64,000 nt of DNA from positions 1,054,001-1,118,000 of the forward strand of contig JAFLBV010000001.1 of the NCBI GenBank assembly GCA_017302895.1, written 5' to 3'. Made by a program: the position numbers and the translations under genes. The stretch comes from Ignavibacteria bacterium. Its GTDB lineage: Bacteria > Bacteroidota > Ignavibacteria > Ignavibacteriales > Ignavibacteriaceae. Each line of letters begins with the position of its first letter. The stretch's first letter is position 1. This document shows positions 34,487 through 43,110 of this stretch, one piece after another. The notes below the pieces were generated by a model that saw nothing but the letters and a program-made list of their open reading frames with translations, ran no database searches and was not told where the DNA came from.

Positions 34487-34503
34487 AGAAACAAATCGTT
34501 TCA
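34487..34503 (-). promoter_or_regulatory. Distal enhancer-like site (AGAAAC-N5-GTTTCA)
   Basis: Same arrangement as the proximal site with one base changed, centred 69 bases farther upstream (about -154). It also overlaps GTTTCACAATTGAAAC (34498-34513). Typical spacing for sigma-54 activator binding. Confidence 0.5.
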
Positions 34504-34516
34504 CAATTGAAACAAT

Positions 34517-35854
34517 TTATTTCTCTTCGATGCCAAGTGATTTCATTTTTCTCCAGAGGGTGGTTCGTCCCATGTTCAGCTCAGATGCGACTTTTCCTTT
34601 GTTCCACCGGTGTCTGGTGAGGGCTGTGAGAATTCTTTCCTTTTCGGAGAAATCGTGGCTGAACATTGTGCTTATGAACCGTTCGTTTTCTGTTGATTCC
34701 GCTTTACGGGCACTTTTCAGATTTTCGGGAAGTTTTGAGGCAGTAATGCGGTCATCATGACGCGACCTGACAAAAAGATATTCCATCACATTCTCAAGTT
34801 CACGGATATTGCCGGGCCAGTCATATTTCATTAACACATCGAGGGCATCATCGTCAAGGAATTTTTCCCCTGACTTGAAAATGCTGGAGAATTTTTTCAA
34901 AAAATGATGGACGAGCAATGGAATATCATCCCTTCTTTTCCTAAGGGGCGGGACAATGATCGGTACAACATTCAGTCTGTAGTAAAGGTCTTCTCTCATT
35001 GTTCCTGAGGCAAGAGCGCGGTCGATATCGATATTCGTAGCTGCAATTACCCTGACATCCACTTTTCTCGTGGTTGACTCACCCAGTCTTTCGAAAGTCC
35101 CTTCCTGAAGGACACGAAGAAGTTTTATTTGCATCGATAGCGGTATTTCTGCTATCTCATCGAGGAAAATGGTACCGGTGTCTGCAATTTCAAATCTTCC
35201 GGTTCTTTCCTTGTGTGCGTCTGTAAATGCCCCCTTTGCATGACCAAACAACTCACTGACGAGGAGATTGTCATGGAAGATCGAACAGGAGACTTTCAGG
35301 TAAGGATTGAACCGTCTGTTGGAGAGAATCTGAATGGCATTTGCAACCATTTCCTTCCCGGTACCCGACTCACCTCTTATAAATACCGGGACATCACTTG
35401 AAGCCACATCCTGAATAAGATCAAAAATTTCCCTCATTTCGGGGGTTCTTCCCACAATGCCATGGAAATCGGTTTCTCCTTCAAGTTCCCTTTTCAACTT
35501 CTCAATTTCCGAGACGGGTGTTACGGAGATAATTCCTCCCTCGGGTGTGCCGTCGTCAGCGCGCAGGAGAGAAGCTGACATTTTCACCTGCTTCCTTTCA
35601 CCGCTTGAAGTGCAGATTTCGGAATAAAAATCGTTCACCTTTTTCTTTGATTCAAGTACCATTAGCATGGGACATTTGACACAGCAGTTTGACGGCTGGA
35701 ATACCCGCTTGCAAATTTTGTTCAGTACTTCTTCCTTCAGATGACCGGTCAGTTCCTCGGCGGCACTGTTGAAATAGGTAATCCTGAGATTCTTGTCCAC
35801 AGTAAACACTGCTTCACTAATTGAGTCGAGTATCTGGTCTCTAAGATTATCCAT
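34517..35854 (-). CDS. Sigma-54-dependent activator with cysteine-rich PAS domain
   Basis: A 445-residue NtrC-family activator without a receiver domain. Residues about 1-120 are a PAS domain with a Cys cluster (CKRVFQPSNCCVKCPM), as in redox-associated PAS activators. About 135-375 is the AAA+ domain: Walker A GESGTGKE, sigma-54 contact loop GAFTDA (a variant of GAFTGA), IFLDEIAEIP Walker B, and RLGESTTRKVDVRVIAATN. The C-terminus (RHRWNKGKVASELNMGRTTL) is a Fis-type helix-turn-helix. It is separated by 3 bases from the sensor kinase gene. A sigma-54 promoter and two palindromic sites lie just after it, suggesting direct control of the cytochrome operon. Confidence 0.88.
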   Translation of the reverse strand: MDNLRDQILDSISEAVFTVDKNLRITYFNSAAEELTGHLKEEVLNKICKRVFQPSNCCVKCPMLMVLESKKKVNDFYSEICTSSGERKQVKMSASLLRADDGTPEGGIISVTPVSEIEKLKRELEGETDFHGIVGRTPEMREIFDLIQDVASSDVPVFIRGESGTGKEMVANAIQILSNRRFNPYLKVSCSIFHDNLLVSELFGHAKGAFTDAHKERTGRFEIADTGTIFLDEIAEIPLSMQIKLLRVLQEGTFERLGESTTRKVDVRVIAATNIDIDRALASGTMREDLYYRLNVVPIIVPPLRKRRDDIPLLVHHFLKKFSSIFKSGEKFLDDDALDVLMKYDWPGNIRELENVMEYLFVRSRHDDRITASKLPENLKSARKAESTENERFISTMFSHDFSEKERILTALTRHRWNKGKVASELNMGRTTLWRKMKSLGIEEK

Positions 35855-35857
35855 ATT

Positions 35858-38800
35858 CTATTTGTTGAGTGGTTTCAGGGTAAATATTGTTTTGACAGCA
35901 TTCAAAATGGCTTCTTTAAATTTCTGAAGATTGACGGGCTTATTGAATATGGCTTCCGCTCCTGCTTCTGAATAAGCAATGTTTTCGCTTTTACCGAGCC
36001 CGTTTCCGAGAATTATCACAGGTATCCTTGCCCTGTCGAAGGATGAGTTGATACTTTTAATCAGGTCAAGTCCCGTCCTCTCATCGAAGGAATGTCCCGA
36101 GATTACCAAAGCTGGTACAGAATTGATGATACTTTTTGCAGCACTTTCGATATCCTTAAATTGATCAACCTCATAACCCGGCAGGAGATTGGAGATGATC
36201 TTTGCGTACAGTACCCGGTCGGTGGCACTGGATTCCACGAGAGCAATACGGGATGAGGCGATTGGCAACGAGAGGTTGAAGGTCGTCCCTTCTCCTTCCT
36301 TGCTTGTCAGATCAATACTCCCTCCATGTTTCTCAACAATTTCCTTTACGAGGCTTAAACCGAGACCTGTTCCTTTTTCACCGGCAGTACCGACAGTTGT
36401 GAATTTTGTGTCTACCTTGAAAACCTTGTCCAAATCCCCCTTCTTTATTCCGACTCCTGTATCCCTCACAAATACTTCAAGGAATCGGCCCTCCACTTTC
36501 CCTGTAATCCCGGCGGTAATCAAACCTCCTTTGGGAGTGAATTTAATGGCATTGGAGAAGAGATTGTTGAAAACCTGCAACACAAGATTTTGATCGACAA
36601 AAACAACCACTTCCTCAGGTATATTATTTTGAAGTGTAATATTTTTTTGCAGGGCTGTTCCGGATACTGCAGAAAAAGATTTACTGACGATAAGATGCAG
36701 ATTTTGTTTGACGGGTTCGAACTTCATTTTTCCTGTCTGGAGCCGTGTCCAGTCGAGAAGGGAGTTTACCAGTCCAAGCATGATTTTTGTCGAATCCTGA
36801 ATATAAGTGATGTATTTTTTCATCTCTTCGGGCGACATTTCCTCGGAGAGAAGGAAATCGGTAAATCCCAAGATGGAACTGAACGGGGTTCTCATGTCGT
36901 GAGAGATAATCGAGATAAATCTGTCTTTGGCTTCGTTCAGTTTTTTCAGGTTTTCGGTGGACTGGTTAATTTCGTCTTCAGCCTGCTTTTGTTTTGTGAT
37001 ATCAGAAACAAGCCCGAACATTTTTACAATCTTGTCGCCCTCCCTCACGAAAGAAATTTTATTTTTTACCCAGATTGAGGCGCCGTTTTTTGCGATTATT
37101 CTGCATTCAAGAGCACCGCCGTTTTTGTATTTGTTCCTGAGCAGGTTTTTGAGGTCAAGGAAATAGCCATCGAGGTCTTCGGGGTGGATTATCCTGAACC
37201 AGAAATGGTTGTTTCCGACAAATTCTGAGACTTTAAAACCGGTCATGGCGACAAATGAGGAGGTGACAAAAACAGGAGAGAGCCGGTTTTCGACTATTTC
37301 GGAGACCCACAAAAAGTCATCAATATTCTCGGCTATACTTCTGTATTTTGCTTCGGACTCCTCGATCAGTTTCCTGGCGAGCCTCATCTGAGTGATGTCC
37401 CTGACGATTAGGACATTAAAGGTTTTGTTGTTAAATTCGAATGAAGCTCTCGACACCTCTGCGATGAAAGCATTCCCGTCTTTTTTTACTCCGTTAAATT
37501 CCTTTCCCTCTGTTGAGTTCAACGGGTCATCTACAGGATGTATGAAGGAATTGAAGCTTTTCCCGATAATCTCGAGTTCAGAATCATATCCGAATATTCT
37601 CACAAAGCTGTTGTTCACAAAGATGAGAGAATCCGCTTCTTCAACGGCAATTCCATCGTTGGATGCCTCGAAGATTGACTGCATCAGAAGGATGTCCTGA
37701 GTAGTCTTCTCCCTTGAGGAAATATCCCTTATCAGGCAGGCAAAGCTTGAGAATGTCTCGTCTTCCTCAAAATAAACGAAAGTAACTTCCGCCGGGAAGA
37801 CTCTGCCGGTGCTCGTTTTAGCTCTTAAATTTCTTTTTTGAATGCCGGAAGTTCGCACCTGGTCAATTACGATGCTCTCATCCGTAAAAAGATCGTTAAG
37901 ATTCAGGTCTCTTTTTTGTGAATCATATGAGAGGATCGAGTAAAATCTTTCATTTGCCTTAATGATCCGTCCTTCATTGTCGAATTCGCAGATGAGGTCT
38001 TCGGATGAATTCAAAAAGGTTCTCAACTGCCGGTTTGTAAGTTGCAGAGCCCGTTTTTCCTTTTCCTCTTCGAAAATATCCCGGCAGATAATGGTGGCGC
38101 CGCCCTGGGAATCGATATTTTCGATCAGTCTGAACTCACCGAGTCCGGTGTTTTTTGCAGAGTTGTAGAGAGACCTGAAAACACCCCCCTTGAGTAACGG
38201 CGGGAAGTGGTTGATAATCAGGGAGACATTTTTGTTGAAGACCTCAAGTTTTTTGTAGCCAAAAAAGTTTTCGGCTTCCTTGCTCCATGATACGATTTCC
38301 TTTTTTTTGTTTACGGAGAAAATCGCCAGCCCCCCTTTTTCAGCGAGAACTGCGTAAGTCGAGAGTTCTCCTATTTGCTTTTCAAGAGATTTCAAATTCA
38401 TCTCCTGATGCGACACATCATCAAGGGTGAACAGAATTCTGGGTTTTTCGTCAGCATCGAAAAAAGGAATTGACTTAAGGTTCAGAAAGTGTAATTCCCG
38501 GTCCTTTTTAAGTTCAATCAGAGTGGATGATTGCAGTTCTGTCACTTTAATGGAAGTCGGATTCAGTTTCAGGAGTGAAAAAACAGACTCTTTCAGGACA
38601 GGTGAACTTTCGCTTAAATACTTGAAGACCTGTCGCCCTCCGTAAAAAAGAATTTTACCATCATCCTTTGTTATGAAGACGAGATCGTACAATGACGAAA
38701 GGATGTCGCCGGTCTTTTCATAGTGGAGATTCGTACTCATTACGAGTTCGGGAATTACCCGGAGATCCTCCACTATTATCAGCCCACCTGAAAAGTCATC

Positions 38801-39124
38801 ATCCGAATAAAGAGGAACACATTTACAAATCAGGCTTATGTTTCTTTTCCCCGAACTTATTCTTCTTATCTCTCTTTCGAAGGCTATTCCATCTTTTACT
38901 TTGAGGAGGTCTTCAGCAAGATCGACATAATCGAAAAGCCGGGTTTCAAGAAGATTGACGGATTGGTTGTCCTCCGAAATTGACTGATTAAGAACTCCCA
39001 TCCTGAAGAGGGCGGAGTTGATGGATGTGGTCACGAGGTCGTTGTCGAAAATCACGATCCCAATCGGAAGTGAATCCACGGGCAGGAAAGAATAAGCGGA
39101 ATTGTCTGTTTTTTTCTTTGGCAT
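35858..39124 (-). CDS. Six-PAS sensor histidine kinase with degenerate receiver domain
   Basis: A 1088-residue cytosolic sensor from ATG 39124; the open frame reaches TTG 39148 but without a ribosome-binding site. Six PAS-like domains fill residues about 12-715. The HisKA H-box FISIISHDMRTPFSSILGF puts the phosphorylated His near residue 742. The ATPase has N box VLQVFNNLFSNAIKFTPKGG, G1 RDTGVGIKKGDL and G2 GEKGTGLGLSLV. The last ~115 residues have a receiver-like fold (RIALVESSATDRV, ALVISGHSF, IFNKPVN) but lack the acidic pair and the phosphoacceptor Asp. No membrane segments. In one transcript with the sigma-54 activator, which has no receiver, so signal transfer between them is unclear. 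Confidence 0.85.
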   Translation of the reverse strand: MPKKKTDNSAYSFLPVDSLPIGIVIFDNDLVTTSINSALFRMGVLNQSISEDNQSVNLLETRLFDYVDLAEDLLKVKDGIAFEREIRRISSGKRNISLICKCVPLYSDDDFSGGLIIVEDLRVIPELVMSTNLHYEKTGDILSSLYDLVFITKDDGKILFYGGRQVFKYLSESSPVLKESVFSLLKLNPTSIKVTELQSSTLIELKKDRELHFLNLKSIPFFDADEKPRILFTLDDVSHQEMNLKSLEKQIGELSTYAVLAEKGGLAIFSVNKKKEIVSWSKEAENFFGYKKLEVFNKNVSLIINHFPPLLKGGVFRSLYNSAKNTGLGEFRLIENIDSQGGATIICRDIFEEEKEKRALQLTNRQLRTFLNSSEDLICEFDNEGRIIKANERFYSILSYDSQKRDLNLNDLFTDESIVIDQVRTSGIQKRNLRAKTSTGRVFPAEVTFVYFEEDETFSSFACLIRDISSREKTTQDILLMQSIFEASNDGIAVEEADSLIFVNNSFVRIFGYDSELEIIGKSFNSFIHPVDDPLNSTEGKEFNGVKKDGNAFIAEVSRASFEFNNKTFNVLIVRDITQMRLARKLIEESEAKYRSIAENIDDFLWVSEIVENRLSPVFVTSSFVAMTGFKVSEFVGNNHFWFRIIHPEDLDGYFLDLKNLLRNKYKNGGALECRIIAKNGASIWVKNKISFVREGDKIVKMFGLVSDITKQKQAEDEINQSTENLKKLNEAKDRFISIISHDMRTPFSSILGFTDFLLSEEMSPEEMKKYITYIQDSTKIMLGLVNSLLDWTRLQTGKMKFEPVKQNLHLIVSKSFSAVSGTALQKNITLQNNIPEEVVVFVDQNLVLQVFNNLFSNAIKFTPKGGLITAGITGKVEGRFLEVFVRDTGVGIKKGDLDKVFKVDTKFTTVGTAGEKGTGLGLSLVKEIVEKHGGSIDLTSKEGEGTTFNLSLPIASSRIALVESSATDRVLYAKIISNLLPGYEVDQFKDIESAAKSIINSVPALVISGHSFDERTGLDLIKSINSSFDRARIPVIILGNGLGKSENIAYSEAGAEAIFNKPVNLQKFKEAILNAVKTIFTLKPLNK

Positions 39125-39226
39125 AATAACTGAGATTAAGGAATGCAATTTAATCTATTGCCATGACATAAAAATAATGGAACTTTTTTGATTTTGGGTG
39201 GTAAAATAGTGAAAGATGTTACAAAA

Positions 39227-39237
39227 TATCTTGCATA
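39227..39237 (+). promoter_or_regulatory. Possible -7/-10 box
   Basis: TATCTTGCATA, identical to 30408-30418, 62 bases before the cytochrome start. Confidence 0.3.
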
Positions 39238-39298
39238 TAAATATAAAGAGGATTATTTTAAGTTGCGAAAAAAATTAATTAGTAAAGGACAAAACCCT

Positions 39299-39706
39299 AT
39301 GAAGAACCTTTTATTGTTAGCCGCTGTGGTATTCTTTTTTACCGCCGGTACAGTAACCGCCCAAAAGGCACCCGCTGATGCAAAAATAAAAATGTGCAAC
39401 AGTTGTCATAAAGAAGGCAAAAACAAATTTGATGAGTTCAAGGCATGGCTTCAGACCAATCATGCCAAAGTAACTGAAGCTTTCGACAAACCGGAAGCAA
39501 AGGAAATCGCTGACAAGAACAAAGTTGCCAATCCAAAAGAAGCAGCAGCCTGTCTTTCATGCCATGTCGACAAAATGAAGGTTGAAAACTTTAACCCTAA
39601 AGATATCGATTGCATGAGCTGTCATAATCCTGAAAGCAAAGTGCACGCGATACCCGAAAAGGTTACACACCCAAGCGCTAAAAAAGCCGGTACTACTCAA
39701 AACTAA
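39299..39706 (+). CDS. Small triheme cytochrome c
   Basis: A 135-residue periplasmic protein. ATG 39299 is chosen because AAAGGA lies 9 bases upstream and a clean signal peptide follows (MKNLLLLAAVVFFFTAGTVTAQ); the frame is open from 39188 but that would bury the signal. Three haem sites: CNSCH, CLSCH and CMSCH, with further His residues (NHAKVTE, KVHAIPEKVTH) as possible distal ligands. It resembles small cytochrome c7/c3-like carriers, though spacing differs. It is divergent from the sensor kinase operon that ends in the eight-haem cytochrome, so it may pass electrons to it (inference). Confidence 0.82.
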   Translation: MKNLLLLAAVVFFFTAGTVTAQKAPADAKIKMCNSCHKEGKNKFDEFKAWLQTNHAKVTEAFDKPEAKEIADKNKVANPKEAAACLSCHVDKMKVENFNPKDIDCMSCHNPESKVHAIPEKVTHPSAKKAGTTQN

Positions 39707-39727
39707 TTCCGGTTGGAGCTTTTTATC

Positions 39728-39757
39728 AAAGGCTGTCTGAAAATGGCAGCCTTTTTT
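39728..39757. terminator. Convergent terminator
   Basis: GGCTGTC (39731-39737) pairs with GGCAGCC (39745-39751), flanked by AAA and TTTTTT. Serves the cytochrome gene and probably the leftward thioesterase gene. Confidence 0.7.
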
Positions 39758-39761
39758 ATGT

Positions 39762-40169
39762 TTAAATAGAGTAGTAGGAGATTACATCATCGGGGAGGCG
39801 AACCGGACGCCCAGTTTCAGAAGATACCAAAGTGTAGAAGAACTTTCCGGTTGCGACGATCTTCATGGTTTTTTTATTAAATATGGTAAAATCAACCGTA
39901 CAGTTGGCTCCCCCGAAAGATTCCATTCCGGTCTCAACCAGTGCAGTGTCACCCATCATGAGCGATCGTTTATATTCAATTGTGGTTTTTGAGACGACCC
40001 ATGTGAGTTTTCTTTTCAGAAAATCATCCATCGGGAATTTATAGTTGTTTTCCATCTGGTCATATCTTGCGGCAAGTACATAATCGAGATATTTTGTGAA
40101 ATGGACATGATTATTCACATCCACATCATCGGGGCGGACTTTAATTTCACTTCTGAATTTTGAGAACAA
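39762..40169 (-). CDS. Acyl-CoA thioesterase-like hotdog protein
   Basis: A 135-residue single-hotdog protein of the YbgC/4-hydroxybenzoyl-CoA thioesterase type. The motif DVDVNNHVHFTKYLDYVLAA (about residues 15-35) holds the catalytic Asp and the N-H pair of this family. It starts with TTG at 40169 directly after the TAG of the response-regulator gene; GGAG six bases before that TTG supports the start and translational coupling. The coupling to a regulator is unusual. Substrate not predictable. Confidence 0.75.
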   Translation of the reverse strand: MFSKFRSEIKVRPDDVDVNNHVHFTKYLDYVLAARYDQMENNYKFPMDDFLKRKLTWVVSKTTIEYKRSLMMGDTALVETGMESFGGANCTVDFTIFNKKTMKIVATGKFFYTLVSSETGRPVRLPDDVISYYSI

Positions 40170-40856
40170 CTACAGCTCCGGGTCAGAAAGCTTTGTTGAA
40201 CTCTCGATATCGACCATTTTCACATCTTTTACATAGTCCGACATCTTCGGCTCCTGTATTTCCTTGAGCTGATCGAGGATGTAGGCGACATCGTTCACTG
40301 CGGTTTCGATGTAGTCAATTCTTTTCGTAATGGCTTCTTTCGAAAGTTCCGGTTTGCTGATTTCTCTTTTCAGTGCAGAAACAGCCAGTTTAATTACGGT
40401 AAGCGGCTGCTTTATTTTGTGATTGGCGGTTACCACTGTCGCGGCGAACATATTCAGTCTCTCCGACTCGATCATCTGTTTTCTGATCTCTCTGAATTTC
40501 AGGGCTGAATGGATCCTTGCGAGAATCTCCACTCTGTCGAACGGTTTTTTAACATAGTCATGGGCACCTGCCTGTAAACCGATGGAGGTGTCTTCGGCCG
40601 TTACTCTTGCGGTAACGAGAATTATCGGAATGTCGGCTGTTTTTTCGTCGGAACTGAGATTTTGGCACACCTCAAGTCCGTTCATTCCCGGAAGCATGAT
40701 ATCCAGCAGAATCAGGTCGGGGAGATATTCAAACGCCATTTTCATCCCTGTTTCACCATCATACGCAAATATGAAGTCGTGCTTCTCCCGCTTTAGTATT
40801 GTTTCAAGATACTTGATATTCTGTTCGTGGTCATCGACCGCTAAAATTAGACTCAT
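40170..40856 (-). CDS. Response regulator fused to a kinase dimerisation helix
   Basis: A 228-residue protein. Residues about 1-120 are a receiver with the acidic pair (LAVDDHEQN), phosphoacceptor Asp (LILLDIMLPGMNGLEV), LVTARVT and the conserved Lys (HDYVKKPFDRVE). Residues about 135-215 look like a HisKA helical hairpin: FAATVVTANHKIKQPLTVIK with a His where the H-box His would be. There is no ATPase domain, so it may be a phosphotransfer (Hpt-like) or dimerisation module. It overlaps no DNA-binding domain and should act through another protein. Cotranscribed with the thioesterase. Confidence 0.75.
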   Translation of the reverse strand: MSLILAVDDHEQNIKYLETILKREKHDFIFAYDGETGMKMAFEYLPDLILLDIMLPGMNGLEVCQNLSSDEKTADIPIILVTARVTAEDTSIGLQAGAHDYVKKPFDRVEILARIHSALKFREIRKQMIESERLNMFAATVVTANHKIKQPLTVIKLAVSALKREISKPELSKEAITKRIDYIETAVNDVAYILDQLKEIQEPKMSDYVKDVKMVDIESSTKLSDPEL

Positions 40857-40889
40857 GGCAACTCTGTAAAATATTGAAACAAAATATAA

Positions 40890-41756
40890 TCAATCACTAA
40901 CTTTTAATTCAACCAAATCAACTTCATTCCTGTTAAGAAAGAGGACTTTTACGCTGTTTTCGGTGATTTCCTTTATTATCCCGTGTTTTACTTCATCCCC
41001 CGTCTTCAAAACCATTTTTGTATTGAATCTCAGATGCTGGAACACAGCTTCCCCGTTCTTAATGGAACGAAGTTCATACTCGGAAAGGTCTATTGTTCCT
41101 GCATCGGAAACTGACTGGATGTTTGGAACAAAAGGAAGAAAAATATCAACCTGCTCAAACAGACTGTCAGCCTCCCAGGTAACCTGAGGCAGAAAAAATC
41201 CTTCCGGTTGAAGTGGTACTGCGAGCACCAGTTCGTACTCGACAAATGAAACACTCCCTTCCAGAACGCCATAATACTTGAAATCGGCGGATGCAAATCT
41301 CATGAGCATCGGATATTCTTCAATTGATGATATAAAACCGGAGAGACCGAGGAATGAAGATTTTCCCTGGATTTTGAACTGTTTGATAACAAAATCTTTG
41401 TATTTTACAGAATCCATCTCGGAAATGGAATATCTGAATCCGGTCGTAAGTGAAAACTGGATACTGTCCACAAGAAGACGAAGTTGTCGCGTTTCCACTG
41501 AGGGAAAGAGGTTATATCTTGTTGTGGTATCATTGTTGATCAAGAGGTCGATTTTTGAATAAATCGCCTGCATTCCCGTATTGATATCATCTCCCGGAGT
41601 CAGTCCGAGAGATGCAAATTCCTTTCTTATTTCCGCACGGGCAGGAAGCAGGAAGAAAAAATTCAGAAGGAGCAGCACGACGCAACCTGCAGCGAAAAGA
41701 AAAGCTGGCTTCAAGTGGGGCTTCAATTCACTAAATTTCATTACGCTGAGTTTCAC
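40890..41756 (-). CDS. PilO-like bitopic inner-membrane protein
   Basis: A 288-residue protein with one N-terminal transmembrane helix (PAFLFAAGCVVLLLLNFFFL, about 16-37), a short helical part and a periplasmic region with alternating strands. This layout, and its position after a PilN-like gene, suggest PilO of the type IV pilus / type II secretion inner-membrane platform. The last 60 residues (LKTGDEVKHGIIKEITENSV) look like an extra SH3-like or PilP-like piece. It starts at GTG 41756, overlapping the preceding stop (GTGA); ATG 41741 is an alternative. Sequence motifs are too weak for a firm name. Confidence 0.5.
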   Translation of the reverse strand: MKLSVMKFSELKPHLKPAFLFAAGCVVLLLLNFFFLLPARAEIRKEFASLGLTPGDDINTGMQAIYSKIDLLINNDTTTRYNLFPSVETRQLRLLVDSIQFSLTTGFRYSISEMDSVKYKDFVIKQFKIQGKSSFLGLSGFISSIEEYPMLMRFASADFKYYGVLEGSVSFVEYELVLAVPLQPEGFFLPQVTWEADSLFEQVDIFLPFVPNIQSVSDAGTIDLSEYELRSIKNGEAVFQHLRFNTKMVLKTGDEVKHGIIKEITENSVKVLFLNRNEVDLVELKVSD

Positions 41757-43015
41757 TTCACTTCTCCGGGAATCATTATTCGAAAGGCAGTGAAAGTATC
41801 CGCATCGGTTCTAAAAATTTCTGAGGAAAGAAGTTGAGCCCCGGTAATTTTATCAACAAATCCGGATGCGACTGCAGGAGATTCAGCGTAACCACGGATC
41901 AGAATATAGTTATTGGGCTCCACGGTTATTTTCGTGATTTGGATGTTTTTATCGACCGCATAGCTTTCAATCTTCTTTAGAAATGCAGAAATTTCGACGA
42001 ATTTCGACTTAATCATTGGCAGTTTCTCCCTGCTGCCGGGTATCTGCAAAACTTTCTCACCGTACTCACTCACAGTTTGATAAATCTCTTTTTTAGAGGT
42101 TTTGTAAGCCTCAAGTTCGTCTGCTGCGTTTGAGAGGGAGATAAGGCCAAGGGTTGAAATGAGAGTGAAAAGCACAACCAATGCAAAAACGGCAGCGGCT
42201 GCCTTGTTTATTTTATTGGCGGCTCTGATTGCAAGATTTTTTTCGGATTCTTCCACTTCCTCTTTAGTAAGTAGTCCAGGAACAGGAAGTGACATTGAGA
42301 AGTATAATGTTGAGACCATCTCGCAGAGATTGTAAATACCTTTGTAAGATTTTCCATCTTCGCTGTTTTCCTCAAGAGTGAAGTTCTCGTTGTTTGCCAC
42401 GAGAACATTGTCATTCCTGATTTGTTCTATTGCCTCCTCAAACCTGAAGGCATAGGGGTCGGCAGTGAAAGTAATGAGGTGGTCGCAGTTCTCATATTCC
42501 TTGTTTGCAGGGTCGAAGTTATCGAAATGCAGGAGCCTGGCTTCTGCGAGTCCTTTCCCTCTAAGTCTGGCTTCGAAGATGAGATCATCGTCGCCCGAGA
42601 GGATGTAGGTACGGTCGTCGGGGAAAAATTTCAGGTTTTTGGCGTAATAGTGGAACAGAATCTCAGGGGAAGCAAGCGACGAGATTATTACAGGTGCCTT
42701 TACTCCCTGATGGTTAAGGTAATTGAAAAGTTCATCTATGATTCTGTTCGAAAAAGTTATGTTTCCGGCATTTTTATTCTCGTGATGCAGGAGTTCGCTG
42801 TCGGAAACGAGAACGATGTTGCTGTCAGACAGTTTTTTAATGACTTCCGGAGGTAAAGCCGCGGAGAATCCGGGATTCTCGCCTGAAGATTCAACCTGAA
42901 AGACTTTGAACCTTTTTTTGCCGGAATACCTCTTTGCATTGTTGTAATAAAAGGCAAATAAGTGATTGCTGAGGAAAATGATTGATAAGTTTTTGTTGTA
43001 TGCTCGTGTATTCAA
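41753..43015 (-). CDS. PilM/PilN-like fusion protein
   Basis: A 420-residue protein starting at TTG 43015 (no ATG fits). Residues about 1-250 are cytoplasmic and loosely recall an actin-like PilM fold (LSIIFLSNHLFAFYYNNAKR early; VLVSDSELLHHENK; VIISSLASPEILFHYY). A transmembrane helix follows at about 268-292 (AAAVFALVVLFTLISTLGLI), then a PilN-type periplasmic domain (IPGSREKLPMIKSKFVEI, then ITVEPNNYILIRGYAESPAV). The layout equals PilM plus PilN, with a PilO-like gene next. No other pilus genes are in the window. The assignment rests on architecture. Confidence 0.45.
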   Translation of the reverse strand: MNTRAYNKNLSIIFLSNHLFAFYYNNAKRYSGKKRFKVFQVESSGENPGFSAALPPEVIKKLSDSNIVLVSDSELLHHENKNAGNITFSNRIIDELFNYLNHQGVKAPVIISSLASPEILFHYYAKNLKFFPDDRTYILSGDDDLIFEARLRGKGLAEARLLHFDNFDPANKEYENCDHLITFTADPYAFRFEEAIEQIRNDNVLVANNENFTLEENSEDGKSYKGIYNLCEMVSTLYFSMSLPVPGLLTKEEVEESEKNLAIRAANKINKAAAAVFALVVLFTLISTLGLISLSNAADELEAYKTSKKEIYQTVSEYGEKVLQIPGSREKLPMIKSKFVEISAFLKKIESYAVDKNIQITKITVEPNNYILIRGYAESPAVASGFVDKITGAQLLSSEIFRTDADTFTAFRIMIPGEVK

Positions 43016-43110
43016 TTTTTTTGTGTCTAAATCACATATTCTTATAGATTAATTGTTTAATTTCGTAAATTGAATTCGTAAAAAAAGTATTTCACAAATA
43101 ATAAAACAAC

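Noticed and set aside
36189-37078. Plus-strand frames opposite the sensor kinase gene.
   Set aside because: They are antisense shadows of conserved HisKA/ATPase codons and show no domain of their own.
39140-39165. A second sigma-54-like element before the sensor kinase gene (TGGCA ... TTGCA on the minus strand).
   Set aside because: The GG and GC are 16 apart, not 12, so sigma-54 holoenzyme would not fit.
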